A stretch of DNA of 64,000 nucleotides from Parapristionchus giblindavisi (GCA_943737045.1 CALSFV010000001.1:1640001-1704000), one strand, 5' to 3'; shown: positions 47,263-59,326, numbered from the stretch's first letter. The notes: generated from the sequence alone by a model not told the origin. Translations and numbers: made by a program.

Positions 47263-48503
47263 ATTTAATTTATCATACATTGAATAAATGTGACAACAAG
47301 TGATAAATAGATTTTTTTTTTAGCGAATTACGTTTAGGCGAGGGGGTCGGAGAGAGGGAGGGAAGGATCTCACTGTATTTGGTCGCTTCTGGGTTCAAAG
47401 ATCATATCAGGTTTGATCTATATAAGGGTGGATGAGGCCGTAAGCGGGAAGAGGACCGCTTTGTGTCAGTAGAGACAGACTGACATGAACCGGAAGCACA
47501 AAAACAGGAGAATCCTTACAAGTCGATGGAAGGGAGGCCTAGTTTGTGAAACAAGGCTTGGGGAGGGGAGGATAAAAGTTTAGCTTTTATTATGGGTATT
47601 GATTGGGATGGATCGATAATACAATGTAGTTTTGTCAGGTAACGGGATGTTCTAAGTGCAAAAGATGAACGCATGTTCTCGCGTCTACAACGAGGGATAT
47701 GAAAAGAGAAAGAGGATTCACGACCATGAGTGGGCTTGAATGTATAGAAGTGACTGGCAGGACGAGAGATATCACAATGGAGAATTTTTAAGCTCATTAC
47801 AATGTCAATAATAAGTCTACGATGATATAGAGAATGAAGGGAGAAAAGAGAAAGTCTACAATCAAAGGATGGAGGAGGAAATACAGAGGGAGAGTGACAA
47901 CGAAAGTATAACAACCGAGTAAACGTATGATTGACTTTTTCTAATTGACGAACAAGACCTTTACTAGAGGGGGACCAGACAGGACTAGCATATTCAAGAA
48001 TTGGCAGGATATAACATTTAAAAGCTCTGATATATATTTGTGGTTTAGTACAGGGAAGATGATGGAGAGGACGGATCAAAAGTGGAAAACAGTTTGATAT
48101 CATCAGCAAAAAGACGAAGACCTACTAATGGAAGATTTTGGGTTACCATGGGCAAATCAGAAATGTAAATCAAAAATAAGAGAGGACCCAAAACCGACCC
48201 TTGTGGCACTCCGGAAGTGACAGCCCTCTCCGAAGAGAGGCTGCTACCTATTCTGACTCTGAAACTCCGATTGTCTAAAAATGAATTAAACCACGCGAGA
48301 AGATTAGCACGAACACCAATGGATTCAAGTTTATACAATAACTTAGAATGTGAGACTGTATCGAATGCTTCAGAGAGATCAATATACAGTATCGGCGTAA
48401 AGTGATGAGACGCTTTTTCATTTTTCTGTAACTTTTGATCCAGGAAATCAATCAGGCTGATCTTTTGAACCAATGTACAGAAATTATCAGGGAATATTAA
48501 CAT
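47263..48503 (-). pseudogene. LINE (jockey/CR1-like) fragment, reverse transcriptase with internal deletion
   Basis: Minus-strand frames 48,045-48,503 and 47,516-48,109 overlap and encode reverse transcriptase parts of a non-LTR retrotransposon. The first has [15 protein letters not shown] (block A with Asp), [19 protein letters not shown] and the catalytic LFADDIKLF (a Y/FADD box). The second has CYILPILEYASPVW and a C-terminal domain ending GLPSIDL before TAG. The thumb region between FADD and YILPILEY is missing and the frame changes there, so the element is inactive. The 5' part (endonuclease) is absent, as expected for a 5'-truncated LINE. The 3' end is AT-rich at 47,263-47,300. Confidence 0.85.
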
Positions 48504-49019
48504 GATGTGCTGGTGTAATTAAATTAGTTCATCATTGCGTAGTGATGACGCAATCGAAGTACACTTTTTTGAAAAAATCCCATTCTTTAGTGAAAAGTCC
48601 AGCTCCCATGAAACATTGTGAGAGTGTAGACATCTACTAGGGCTGCACAGGAAAAAAATCCAGAATGGATCCGACTCCGATTTCGAGCCGTAGCTTTGTT
48701 ACAAATTTGACCCCCGAATTATAAAACTCAGCTTCTAGATGTGCTAACGACCCGTTCTCAGCTCCAAAATGATACTAGTAGTAAACGATGTTTATTCTCA
48801 GATTATGGTAGCCATAGCTCTCATTTGCCCTCAGGGCATGAAAAACAAAAAAATTTGGAAGAGCTGATTTTGAGACCTTACCGTTCGGAGGGCAGTTGTA
48901 CTAAAATTATGGTTCATGTGCAAGCAGCGTTGCAATGTATCACATACTTATTTCCCTTATTTTGGTTGAGTTCCGATTCCTTTCAGACCCGTTGCAAAGG
49001 ATATGTTGAGGTCTACTCG
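48504..49019. other. unassigned stretch between LINE and palindrome
   Basis: A 128-codon plus-strand frame begins here but shows no family features. No repeat partner was recognised. Confidence 0.45.
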
Positions 49020-51762
49020 GTTGTAGCGAGTAAAGATCAAAATACAAAGTTCAGCAATAGTGTAAAAACTTTTGTGAACATCTCTAACATGCATTGGTAC
49101 TTTGAAACTAAGATATTTCATCACTAGAGGCCCAGGGGCCAGAGCAGTAAAAGAGAAAGCGTAAGAGCGCGCGCCGAGTCGACCTCATCATATCTTTTGC
49201 CGCGGGTCGCAAGAACAAAGAGCAATGACCAAACGAGAGTTTTATCAAAGTTTCTCTCGCACAAGGAAAATAAAAAAGACAAGGACAAGACAACCTAACT
49301 TGCAAGTCTACGACTAGTGGGAATTATAAGTAAACTACTAGTTTGAAAATACCAGAGGGAATGGCTTCAGGACCACATAGAAAAAAGTTCAGCCAATTGG
49401 AGCTCCAAATTTCGAGTAAATCGATCGGTTCATATCACTTTTTGCTAAGGTGCCAAGAGAATATCAGCCAGATGGTATCTATTAATGTTATTAATTTAGT
49501 TAAGGAGTAAAGGCAATCGAGAAACCTTCAAATATCAAATCATCAAGTAAATAATTGATAATCGTGTTTAGTGATTCTGTATTGTTTAGTAACTCGACTT
49601 ATCCCGACAGCCCCTTACTCATTCACGTTATTGTTAGTTCAAAATGCGAGAGAGATGGGAATAGCGGGGCCGCTTGAAGTAATATCGCAAGAACAAAGAC
49701 CAATGACCAAACGAGAGTTTTATCAAAGTTTCTCTCACACAAGGAAAATAAAATAGACAAGGACAAGACAACCTAACTCTCCAACGACATGAGTCCTAGA
49801 CGGAAGAAAATACAACGAAAGACACTACACCAATAAACATTTATGGAAATGAACGACAGACTAATGATAATGCAAACTAAATATGATAATAATATTCATA
49901 GACAAAGAAAAGCAAAAGTAATGTGATTATCCTAACTAACTCCAACAACACAAAATACTAAAAAGATCAATGATCAACATGATAGCTGTAGGGCTGGGTA
50001 TCCCACCCTAACAGTAGTTTAAAAAGTCTCTACAAAGACATGGTGCTGTTTAGTGAAGATGGCCACGACACCAGGCAACGCTTTATGATGTCTCGATGTA
50101 GGGGCCGAAACACCATGAAGCACAATTATAATAATATAATAAATATAAAAAATAATATATAATATAATATAATAATAAATATAATAAATACAATAATAAA
50201 AAATATATAATATAATAAATATTATAAAGACATATAATAAAGTTCGCATCTTTCAATTTTAAATCTTATAATTGTACATTTCAACCTATCTATTTATTAT
50301 CATTTCCTCTTTTATTTCGACTGTCCCGTTCATGCGTGAGCATGTGATCTCTTTAAAAATGATAATCGATTAGCGATGGACAGATATAGATAGAGTGAAT
50401 GGGGGTCGAGATGAGAAGGGAAGTGGTCGACAATAGACTTCTAACAATTGATTGAATCTATCTGTTGGGTATTGATTAGGTCCCTTCCTTGACTACTTTC
50501 ATCTTCTTCTTCTTTTTCTCTAATATCTCTTAATTATCCCTTCTTTCTCATCTCTCTATATGACTCCACTTCAATCTTCCTTCATTCTTTATATCTATTG
50601 TCACTCTTTTCTTCAAGATTTAAGAAACGTTTTCAAGATTATTGCTGTTTTCCTTCCTTATGCTAATTCTTGATCTTTGAACTTTCTATTTTCCATCCGA
50701 TAGAACTACAAAGATCAACGATCAATCATTGATTTGATAAATGTCTTTGTAGAGACTTTTTAAACTACTGTTAGGGTGGGATACCCAGCCCTACAGCTAT
50801 CATGTTGATCATTGATCTTTTTAGTATTTTGTGTTGTTGGAGTTAGTTAGGATAATCACATTACTTTTGCTTTTCTTTGTCTATGAATATTATTATCATA
50901 TTTAGTTTGCATTATCATTAGTCTGTCGTTCATTTCCATAAATGTTTATTGATGTAGTGTCTTTCGTTGTATTTTCTTCCGTCTAGGACTCATGTCGTTG
51001 GAGAGTTAGGTTGTCTTGTCCTTGTCTATTTTATTTTCCTTGTGTGAGAGAAACTTTGATAAAACTCTCGTTTGGTCATTGGTCTTTGTTCTTGCGATAT
51101 TACTTCAAGCGGCCCCGCTATTCCCATCTCTCTCGCATTTTGAACTAACAATAACGTGAATGAGTAAGGGGCTGTCGGGATAAGTCGAGTTACTAAACAA
51201 TACAGAATCACTAAACACGATTATCAATTATTTACTTGATGATTTGATATTTGAAGGTTTCTCGATTGCCTTTACTCCTTAACTAAATTAATAACATTAA
51301 TAGATACCATCTGGCTGATATTCTCTTGGCACCTTAGCAAAAAGTGATATGAACCGATCGATTTACTCGAAATTTGGAGCTCCAATTGGCTGAACTTTTT
51401 TCTATGTGGTCCTGAAGCCATTCCCTCTGGTATTTTCAAACTAGTAGTTTACTTATAATTCCCACTAGTCGTAGACTTGCAAGTTAGGTTGTCTTGTCCT
51501 TGTCTTTTTTATTTTCCTTGTGCGAGAGAAACTTTGATAAAACTCTCGTTTGGTCATTGCTCTTTGTTCTTGCGACCCGCGGCAAAAGATATGATGAGGT
51601 CGACTCGGCGCGCGCTCTTACGCTTTCTCTTTTACTGCTCTGGCCCCTGGGCCTCTAGTGATGAAATATCTTAGTTTCAAAGTACCAATGCATGTTAGAG
51701 ATGTTCACAAAAGTTTTTACACTATTGCTGAACTTTGTATTTTGATCTTAACTCGCTACAAC
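49020..51762. repeat. palindrome with 1.02-kb arms
   Basis: 49,020-50,041 and 50,741-51,762 pair at a constant coordinate sum of 100,782, so the arms have essentially no indels. The 699-base loop is AT-rich (AATATAATA-type tract at 50,130-50,235) and pyrimidine-rich. Arms carry an internal near-direct duplication (GACCAAACGAGAGTTTTATC occurs at about 49,225 and 49,705) and half of a GGTATTT-family element. The short frames are repeat artefacts. Confidence 0.93.
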
Positions 51763-51887
51763 TAAGTATTTTTTTAAAAAGTTTTAAAAAGTTTTACTTT
51801 TATCAATTTAAATTTAAATTATTTATTTGATGAGTACAAGTAATTATATTTGTATGGTTTTTAAAGGTTATTTATATACCGTCAGAG

Positions 51888-52264
51888 AGAGAGAGAGGGG
51901 CAGAGGGAGAGAGGGAGAGAGGGAGAAAGGGAGAAAGGGAGAGAGGGAGAAAGGGAGAAAGGGAGAGGGAGGGAGAGGGAGAGGGAGAGGGAGAGGGAGA
52001 GGGAGAGGGAGAGGGAGAGGGAGAGGGAGAGGGAGAGGGAGAGGGAGAGGGAGAGGGAGAGGGAGAGGGAGAGGGAGAGGGAGAGGGAGAGGGAGAGGGA
52101 GAGGGAGAGGGAGAGGGAGAGGGAGAGGGAGAGGGAGAGGGAGAGGGAGAGGGAGAGGGAGAGGGAGAGGGAGAGGGAGAGGGAGAGGGAGAGGGAGAGG
52201 GAGAGGGAGAGGGAGAGGGAGAGGGAGAGGGAGAGGGAGAGGGAGAGGGAGAGGGAGAGGGAGA
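51888..52264. repeat. (GGGAGA)n polypurine tract, long copy
   Basis: About 375 bases of pure A/G on plus, first variable (GAGAGG, GGGAGAAA) and then regular GGGAGA. The open frames across it in several frames are repeat artefacts, not genes. Confidence 0.95.
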
Positions 52265-52439
52265 ATAAGGGCAAGAAACACGATGACGTTTTGCTTTATA
52301 TATACATAGCGTTAGATGCATTTATTTCTGATTTCAAATTTATTTAAAGGTGGAGATCCGCGAATGATCATGCAAATCTCTTGCATCTCGCTTATGCAAG
52401 AGTCTAGTGATATGCAAGAAGATAGGGAGAGTACCCATC

Positions 52440-52512
52440 GTTCCCTTAGCCTAGTGGTAAAGCTTCTAACTAGAAAGCGCATGGTCGCGGGTTCGAATCC
52501 TATTGCCGAACT
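52440..52512 (+). tRNA. tRNA-like sequence, copy 1
   Basis: TTAGCCTAGTGGTAAAGC is a good D-arm/A-box and GCGGGTTCGAATCCTAT a B-box with an imperfect T stem. The ends GTTC and GAAC pair, the rest of the acceptor does not. An identical copy is at 61,268-61,340. Confidence 0.4.
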
Positions 52513-52536
52513 TTCCTACTTTCAAAAAGCGCGCCT

Positions 52537-53046
52537 TTGCCTGAATGGAGCTAGGGGACCAGTGGGAGATTTACTGGGGGACCACTGGGGAGGAGATAGG
52601 CACTGGGGGACCAGTGGGAGAAAATTTAGTGTCCCAGTGGGGGAGTGGGCGTGGTCTTGTACTGTGATATTGTAGAGAAGATAGTTATAGTGAAATGACT
52701 GTTTATCCAAGTATGGACGATACGAATACATTCAGAATAATATACAATAAATAAAATAGCATAACAAACTCAACAAAGTAACTATTCATGTAAATGCCAA
52801 ATCTCAAAGGTTCTAGGGGACCAAAAGTTTGGTCGTTTTGCCGGTCTGAATATATTGAAAGATTAGAGGAGGGGCATATAACATTCGATAATGATTACAT
52901 GACATGAAAAGGTACTGTTATAACACAGAAAGAAATCAAAGGACAGAAACTAGCGATCAAAGATCACTTAATCCTCTTAGCTGGCCATCTTCTTAATATC
53001 CTTCTGATTCATTGACCAGTTCAATGAATTATGCTGAACATTCTTC
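52537..53046. other. GGGGACCAGTGGG-rich sequence and spacer
   Basis: 52,555-52,665 repeats CTGGGGGACCAGTGGGAGA several times and ends in GTGGGCGTGGTC. Similar units and an inverted ACCACGCCCAC lie at 54,085-54,230, so the two may bracket one element that includes the small gene between them. No other feature is seen. Confidence 0.55.
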
Positions 53047-53890
53047 TCAGTCAAACTTGACGATTTCCTCACATCTTGCTCTTTCCATACCAACTGAAAA
53101 GTATTGAATTTTTAATAACAATCTCCCAATTAGTCATCCACTATTAATAATCCCATAGAAATTGTGCATTGTGATTTCAAACACTTCCTTATTCTAATTT
53201 CAACGATACATCAGTTATCGATTTTCGTCCATGCATGGCTTAGAAAAACGCGTATTCTTTTTTCACTGGTTGCAAGACCACTCAATCGGAGTAGAGCTGC
53301 CAGAGGGTATGAATGGATCTATGAGTGGCCTACCATTCGTTAGAGGTCAAGGAAACGAATGCTCATGAGTAATTTTATTTTTCTTAGCATGCAATTTAAT
53401 CGGTAGCAAAATAACTAGGATCGTAAATGAACATGTGGAAGAACTCACAGTATTCAGTTGGCTGCACTATGGCCCATGAAGCGAAAAAGTGAACGCTAGA
53501 CTTGCTGAAATTAGAATTAATTAGCTAGCATTGTATTTTAAGAGCAGAATACGCAGAACTTTGGAAAATTACAAAGTAGTTAATATTTCTATAAAACAAT
53601 TTAGTAAATAAGTGAAAACGCAAACCCATTGACGCAATATATTTGAAAATTCAGTCCTCCAAGTGTTGTTCCAACTCTAGAAATACCCAAAATCTTCAAA
53701 TCTTCAGACTCGTAGCCACAAACGTCTGAAAGAGGGTAATAAGTTGACATGAAAGGGGATGTATGAAGACTCTTCTTTTCAAGTTTTCCATATTTTTATC
53801 AACAAATACAATTGACTTGAAGAATAGTTAAATAGAATAATATACCTTTCTCCGATTCATCATCCGTTGATCTCGACTACGCGTCGGCAT
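53047..53890 (-). CDS. short spliced gene, possible chromo-shadow-like fold
   Basis: Exons 53,626-53,725, 53,449-53,504 and 53,047-53,093 (TGA) join in frame with good acceptors (CTTTCAG, ATTTCAG, TTTTCAG) and encode about 67 residues, including GYESEDLKILGI, GGLNFQIYCVNGKSSVHFF and PTEYFGMERA. The order of GYxxxxxLxILG, a beta-rich stretch, and a final EEIVKF resembles the chromo-shadow domain of HP1-type proteins, but only weakly. A possible first exon (53,846-53,890) starts with ATG and ends GAGAAAG before GTATAT, but its phase does not fit the favoured acceptor. Either a different acceptor is used or the start lies elsewhere. Confidence 0.45.
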
Positions 53891-54084
53891 ATTACCCTAT
53901 TGAACTTAAATGAACTTATACTTATTCCATAGGATTGGTAAAACAAAACATATAAATAAGAAAAAAATTAAAAGACGCCGAACGCAACGCTCACGCTAAG
54001 AGCCGCAGCGCGTCCAATGAATAGAACACTTTGTCAAATGTATGACGAGCGCGCAGTTTCATACTCGTGGTCGCATGGTTTTGT

Positions 54085-54240
54085 CTGGGGGACCAGTGGG
54101 AGATTTACTGGGGGACCAGTGAGAAGAAATCTGCATGATTTGCCATCTTTAGAGCACTCTCTTGTCCTGGGAAACCACTGGGGGAGCAAAACCACGCCCA
54201 CTTTTGCTGGGGCCCCACTGGGAGAAAAAAACCAGAGCCT
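54085..54240. repeat. GGGGACCAGTGGG-rich sequence, second part
   Basis: Repeats TGGGGGACCAGTGGGAGA and ends with GCAAAACCACGCCCACTTTT. See 52,537-53,046. Confidence 0.6.
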
Positions 54241-54746
54241 AAGGAATTGCGAGCTAATTTTTTCAGTCGACCCATGACCCGGGGTTCATGGTTGAAAATG
54301 ACAAAAGTCGAAAAATTCATGATGACCCAAAATCAAACATTAGACATAATAGCATATTATGTCCACATTGTGCCATCTTTTATTTTTCTGGATACCGTAA
54401 CCCGAACTACCGTAATCGTAATGCACGCAGCGGGATTTTCAGTAAACTTCGCAACAATATTATTGAGTTCGGTGGCCATACGCCACCTCCAAAACGATTT
54501 ACGATCCGTCGCGGAATCGATCCCCCCCATTGATTTTTGTTCAATTCAGGAAAGAGAGAGCAGGGAACAAATTGTATTTTGGATTTGATTTTTACTTTGG
54601 ATAAGTGGGTGGAGCATACTCTTCTCAAAGCGATACCCCAAGCCAATTTGTAACTCTCCGCTCTGGCCACACTCTCTCGCTTTCTTTGTCGACGAGAGAG
54701 TGTTGCCAATGCGGAGAGTAAAATTAGCTTGGGCTGTCCCTTTAAA
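54240..54746. repeat. duplicated segment: half Mutator-like element plus MITE, copy 1
   Basis: This stretch recurs in direct orientation at about 61,725-62,217 with few differences. It contains half of the 37.6-kb palindromic element (54,240-54,540), GGAAAGAGAGAGCAGGGAAC, and a 115-base MITE at 54,630-54,746. Confidence 0.85.
54630..54746. mobile_element. 115-base MITE copy
   Basis: GATACCCCAAGCCAATTTGT and AAATTAGCTTGGGCTGTCCC are inverted; the stem CTCTCGCTTTCTTTGTCGAC with GAGAGAGTG is intact. Confidence 0.85.
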
Positions 54747-54764
54747 TGGGGAATCTCAATGGAT

Positions 54765-54910
54765 GTTTCGGAAAAAATATTTCCGAAATATTTAGAACAT
54801 TTTTGGAAATTAGACAATTATCTGAAAAATAGCGAAAATACGAAAATCGGCCCCTCTAAACATCATATTTTTTACCTTTGAGGCGGGACTGTTAAAAGCA
54901 TACCACCTAA
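54765..54910. repeat. inverted repeat unit shared with 59,800-59,945
   Basis: TTCGGAAAAAATATTTCCGA to ACTGTTAAAAGCATACCACC is present inverted at 59,800-59,945. Together the two could be the ends of a larger, 5.2-kb element, but the sequence between does not look like a transposon core. Confidence 0.7.
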
Positions 54911-55832
54911 AATTAGTTTTCTAAATGTTTGCGTATACATTTCCAATGTGGCCTTCTTTGATTCAAAAATTTTTTTAAGTGCTAATTTTTATTTCCCAAT
55001 TAAAAACACAGACTGAGTGAGATTCCGTGTAGTGCCGGACATCGAACTCAACGATTTGGCTCTTTTTTTGCGGAGACCCACATGACCCCATCACAAAATA
55101 GGGCTGTTTTTTTAAAGGAATACCCCAGGATACATGTGTACACATTGTGTATTATAAAAATGGATCTAAAAAAAAGCGGCTAGCCACTGGCAAAACAGAG
55201 ATCCTGAATAAGGAAAATGATGTCGCGTCCCACAGGGAAGCGGTCAAACCTTTCGTTCAAACAGGCCCATTATCGGAACAATAAAACAGCATACTGCATT
55301 TATGCGCTGCAAAATTCAGCTTCGCTGTAAGATTTCGCAGGTTTGAGAATTTTTACTTCTACTGTTTCCACTTCATTTTACTTGTTTCTCTTGTTGCGTT
55401 TCATGTTTATTCACGTTTATTACATCTGTTAGCATACTCCAACCATGTGTTTCAGGTCGCAAACGGGAATTACGAAGAATAACTGTGATTTAAAAGGGGA
55501 ATGCTGCTGCCGCAAGGTTTGCACTTATTTCTTAGCTTTTTCGAGCATTGTTTCTGCAAAACGAGGTTGAATATTCCTCCCATTACGTGTTGACAGTAGC
55601 ATTACACGTAGTTTTCATGTTTGTTTTGTACTGAAGCCATGCAAATGGCAAAATTGCTCCGATTGACCACGTAACTTTTACTATAGTTGGGACAACGACA
55701 CACATTGTCGTTCAGTGACTATTGAAGTGACTATTCTTCATAATATGGCATCCGAGACAAATGTGCAGCTGTCAACTCTAGTTATAACTAAATATTTGCT
55801 TTCCAGTGCTTTACGCAGTCCTAGTGTGATGA
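54911..55832. other. unassigned spacer
   Basis: No gene or RNA was recognised. Confidence 0.4.
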
Positions 55833-55836
55833 TTAA

Positions 55837-58054
55837 GAGACCGGCTCGGTAAGACTCGAGCATTTTGACCCCTTGCCGGACATTCGCGAGGAATTTCGAT
55901 CTGGCCCTCAATACTTTCATCATAGACACATACCGGGGGGAGACCGATGAAAGTTATAGTGAAAATGTCCTTAGGCTCAAACCCGGCTCACATATGCCGC
56001 ATAAAATAAAAAATTGAAAAATTCATAACTTTTCAATCGCGATAGCTAGGACATTTATTTCTTTTTATTAGTGAATAACATGTCATCCACTCTTACAAAC
56101 ACTGCTGAACATTAATATCATATCGTTCTGAATATGTTTTTTCGTGTCTGATTTTCAGATTTTTTTCTTTCTACCCTCGTTGACGCACTAGGGCAAGTAA
56201 CGACATAGTGCATATTGTAGCCCTCACGATTGTGTACATGGTGGTCACATTCCCTTGGCCAGCCAACATTTCGCAGGCATCGAGAATTGCAACCAAATGT
56301 GAGAAATCTGAAAATTGCAAAAATCGAAAATTAAATTTCTTGCAATTCGCAGGAGTAAGAATTAGTTTTATAATGTCATTTTACTCGTAGTGATGCGCAT
56401 ACACAGGAAACATATACAAATAGACTCAGGCTACATTAAAAAAAAATTTTTTTAATAATTATTTTATTAATATTTTTTCAACTCCCAGATTGAGTCAACC
56501 GTCAAGGCAAGTTGATTCATAGGGCGGATGGTAGCTGATGCATGTACGTTTGCGAAAACAACTGCCACGTGAAGAATCGTCGTTTCGCAGATCTAGAATT
56601 TATTTTTAAAATCATCAAACTTGAATATTTATATGTTTCTTTCATATAAATCGGTTGGAAGGTGGCGTATGGCAACCAAAGTTGTACCTTTGTTATCAGT
56701 GGGAGTGCTCGGTATTGTACTACCGTAATCATCAGGAATCGCAAATTGATTTTTTTTTCAGTCGACCCATGATTTTCAACCATGACCCCGGGTTCATGGT
56801 TGATAATGGCTGAGGTCGAAAAATTCATGATGATCCCAGACCAAATACTATGTGGCATTATATCAACAGTGAGCCAACTTTTATTTTTCTGGATACCGTA
56901 GCCCGAACTACCGTAATAGTAATGCACGCACCTGAATTTTCCGATAATTTCACCACATTATTATAGGATACGTTAGCTAGATTACGGTAATTCGGGTTAT
57001 GGCATCTATAAAAATAAATGTTGGTCCACTGTTGATATAATGCCAAATAATATTTGGTCTGGGATCATCACGAATTTTTCGACCTCAGCCATTCTCAACC
57101 ATGAACCCGGGGTCATGGTTGAAAATCATGGGTTGACTGAAAAAAAAATCAGTTCGCGATTCCTGACGATTACTGTGGTACAATAGCGTATACTTCTACT
57201 GATAACGAAGGTACAACTTTGGTTGCCATATACCTCCTTCCAACCGATTTATATGAAAGAAACATATAAATATTCAAGTTTGAAAATTTAAAAAAATAAT
57301 TTCGAGATCTGCGAAACGACGATTCTTCACGTGGCAGTTGTTTTCGCAAACGTACATGCATCAGTTACCATCCGCCCTACGAATCAACTTGCCTTGACGG
57401 TTGACTCAATCTGGGAGTTGAAAAAATATTAATAAAATAATTATTTAAAAATTTTTTTTTTAAATGTAGCCTGAGTCTATTTGTATATGTTTCCTGTGTA
57501 TGCGCATCACTACGAGTAAAATGACATTATAAAACTAATTCTTACTCCTGCGAATTGCAAGAAATTTAATTTTCGATTTTTGCAATTTTCAGATTTCTCA
57601 CATTTGGTTGCAATTCTCGATGCCTGCGAAATGTTGGCTGGCCAAGGGAATGTGACCACCATGTACACAATCGTGAGGGCTACAATATGCACTATGTCGT
57701 TACTTGCCCTAGTGCGTCAACGAGGGTAGAAAGAAAAAAATCTGAAAATCAGACACGAAAAAACATATTCAGAACGATATGATATTAATGTTCAGCAGTG
57801 TTTGTAAGAGTGCATGACATGTTATTCACTAATAAAAAGAAATAAATGTCCTAGCTATCGCGATTGAAAAGTTATGAATTTTTCAATTTTTTATTTTATG
57901 CGGCATATGTGAGCCGGGTTTGAGCCTAAGGACATTTTCACTATAACTTTCATCGGTCTCCCCCCGGTATGTGTCTATGATGAAAGTATTGAGGGCCAGA
58001 TCGAAATTCCTCGCGAATGTCCGGACCATGCTCGAGTCTTACCGAGCCGGTCTC
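55837..58054. mobile_element. 2.2-kb palindromic element flanked by TTAA
   Basis: GAGACCGGCTCGGTAAGACT starts the element and its inverse ends it; TTAA precedes (55,833-55,836) and follows (58,055-58,058). The arms pair almost to the centre near 56,950. The core, 56,640-57,255, is a full palindromic element of the 37.6-kb family nested inside. TTAA target duplication is the hallmark of piggyBac elements; no transposase is encoded. Confidence 0.85.
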
Positions 58055-58145
58055 TTAAAGTGATCAAGTGGAAACAATGGATGAAAGGTTTGTACTTCTT
58101 TCAAAACTTCTTCATCACGGCACTAGGTCGGATGATAGCCAATGA

Positions 58146-58713
58146 ATGGCAGCCGACTGCATTAGAACAATGTGTATACTTTGTCTATTAATTACCGCTT
58201 GTTTCTCATATGCAATAGGTTGTCATCCAGTAGGTTCACATTCATTGGTTATCATTAGACCTACTGCCATTCTTCACTTTTTTATTGCCAAGACCTTGTC
58301 CACAATGTTTGTTGCACTATTGGCATAACGTCAAGGATGTTGTAATCTGTGGCCGAATGCAAGAACCGTTTTCCTGGAAAATGTGACGTCATTAGCGTAG
58401 GCGGAGGCGTTTTCCAAAAATCCTCCGCTTACGCGAATGACGTCACATTTTCCCGGAAAACGATTTTCCCGTTGTTCTTGCATACGGCCACTGGGCATAT
58501 CAAATATAGTGATACTATTTATAGAGATGTGACATAAATTATATCAAACTAGTTACGCAAACTCAAAAGCTGCCACTGATTCTTAGTCAACGTTTAAGAG
58601 TTTATTTATTTAAATGGAAATTATTTAAATATATAAATTCAGGATACTCCAGTAACGTAGCCAGCAACGACTTGGACGAGACACCGGGACCAAAACTATT
58701 TGATCCTTCTTGA
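58146..58713 (+). CDS. candidate short secreted peptide gene, two exons
   Basis: Exon 58,146-58,218 encodes a typical signal peptide (MAADC then CILCLLITACFSYAIG) and ends at GCAATAG before GTTGTC. Exon 58,643-58,713 follows AATTCAG and, in matching phase, encodes YSSNVASNDLDETPGPKLF and three more residues before TGA. The 47-residue product would release a peptide of about 23 residues with no cysteines. The intron holds a hairpin MITE. Further exon-like pieces after CTATTTCAG at 58,783 and CTTCAG at 59,038 may be alternative 3' exons or belong to another transcript. The family is unknown. Confidence 0.5.
58349..58491. mobile_element. hairpin MITE (GGCCGAATGCAAGAA)
   Basis: TGGCCGAATGCAAGAACCGT and its near inverse at the right end enclose inverted GTGACGTCATTAGCGTAGGC and GCTTACGCGAATGACGTCAC, an almost perfect hairpin of 143 bases. 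Confidence 0.82.
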
Positions 58714-59326
58714 TTAGATAAGATTTATTTATTATTTATCTAAATATTAATGATCAGCTTTGGCTTGTGGTTCCCTATTTCAGATTCTACGTGATGTGCC
58801 ACTGGTTTTTCAACGTAACAGAGGATGACCAACTGCACTGAGGTACAGTATCTCGTCCTTACTACACTTACTTTTTCATCGGTAAAACGGCAAGAATGTG
58901 CACACTTTATGTACCAATCTTATCTATTTATCAATTATAGTCTATCTATGTTTATTGTCGTAGTGAGGAATATATTGAATAAGTTAACTAGCACTCGTTG
59001 ATTGATTAAGCCGGTACGATATAATATTTCTACTTCAGGTGGATCAGTTATGCGTCATCAGGAGCGACTCATATCAAGAGATCTTCCGTAGCACTGTTTT
59101 TGTTTATTCGTGAATAAATAAATGATGTTGCTTCTTATACTTACTGTTGTTACTACTTACAATTTAACAAAAGAACGAGAGGTAAGGAGATAGAGAGAAC
59201 AGGGATTGAGAGGGATAATTAGAAGAATAATAGACATATAATCAGCGAAAATCAAGAGGTACTCTCGTTGTTAGTTGAGGGAGAAAGGAATGGATAGATA
59301 GGCCAATAAGGGTCACTGATACCATC
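58714..59326. other. spacer with two possible exons
   Basis: 58,784-58,853 follows CTATTTCAG and ends before GTACAG; 59,039-59,120 follows CTTCAG and is open to TAA (reading WISYASSGATHIKRSS). Neither could be joined convincingly to a start. AATAAATAAATG at 59,113 could serve as a polyadenylation signal. Confidence 0.35.

Larger units (their letters stand above)
51763..52536 (+). repeat. duplicated block with (GGGAGA)n, copy 1
   Basis: This block recurs in the same orientation at 60,675-61,371. It starts exactly where the palindrome's right arm ends and stops inside a TIR element. The main difference between the copies is the number of GGGAGA units, about 14 more here. Confidence 0.92.

Noticed and set aside
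51827..52309. Long open frames across (GGGAGA)n on both strands
   Set aside because: A six-base repeat without stop codons is open in every such frame; the predicted dipeptide repeats are artefacts.
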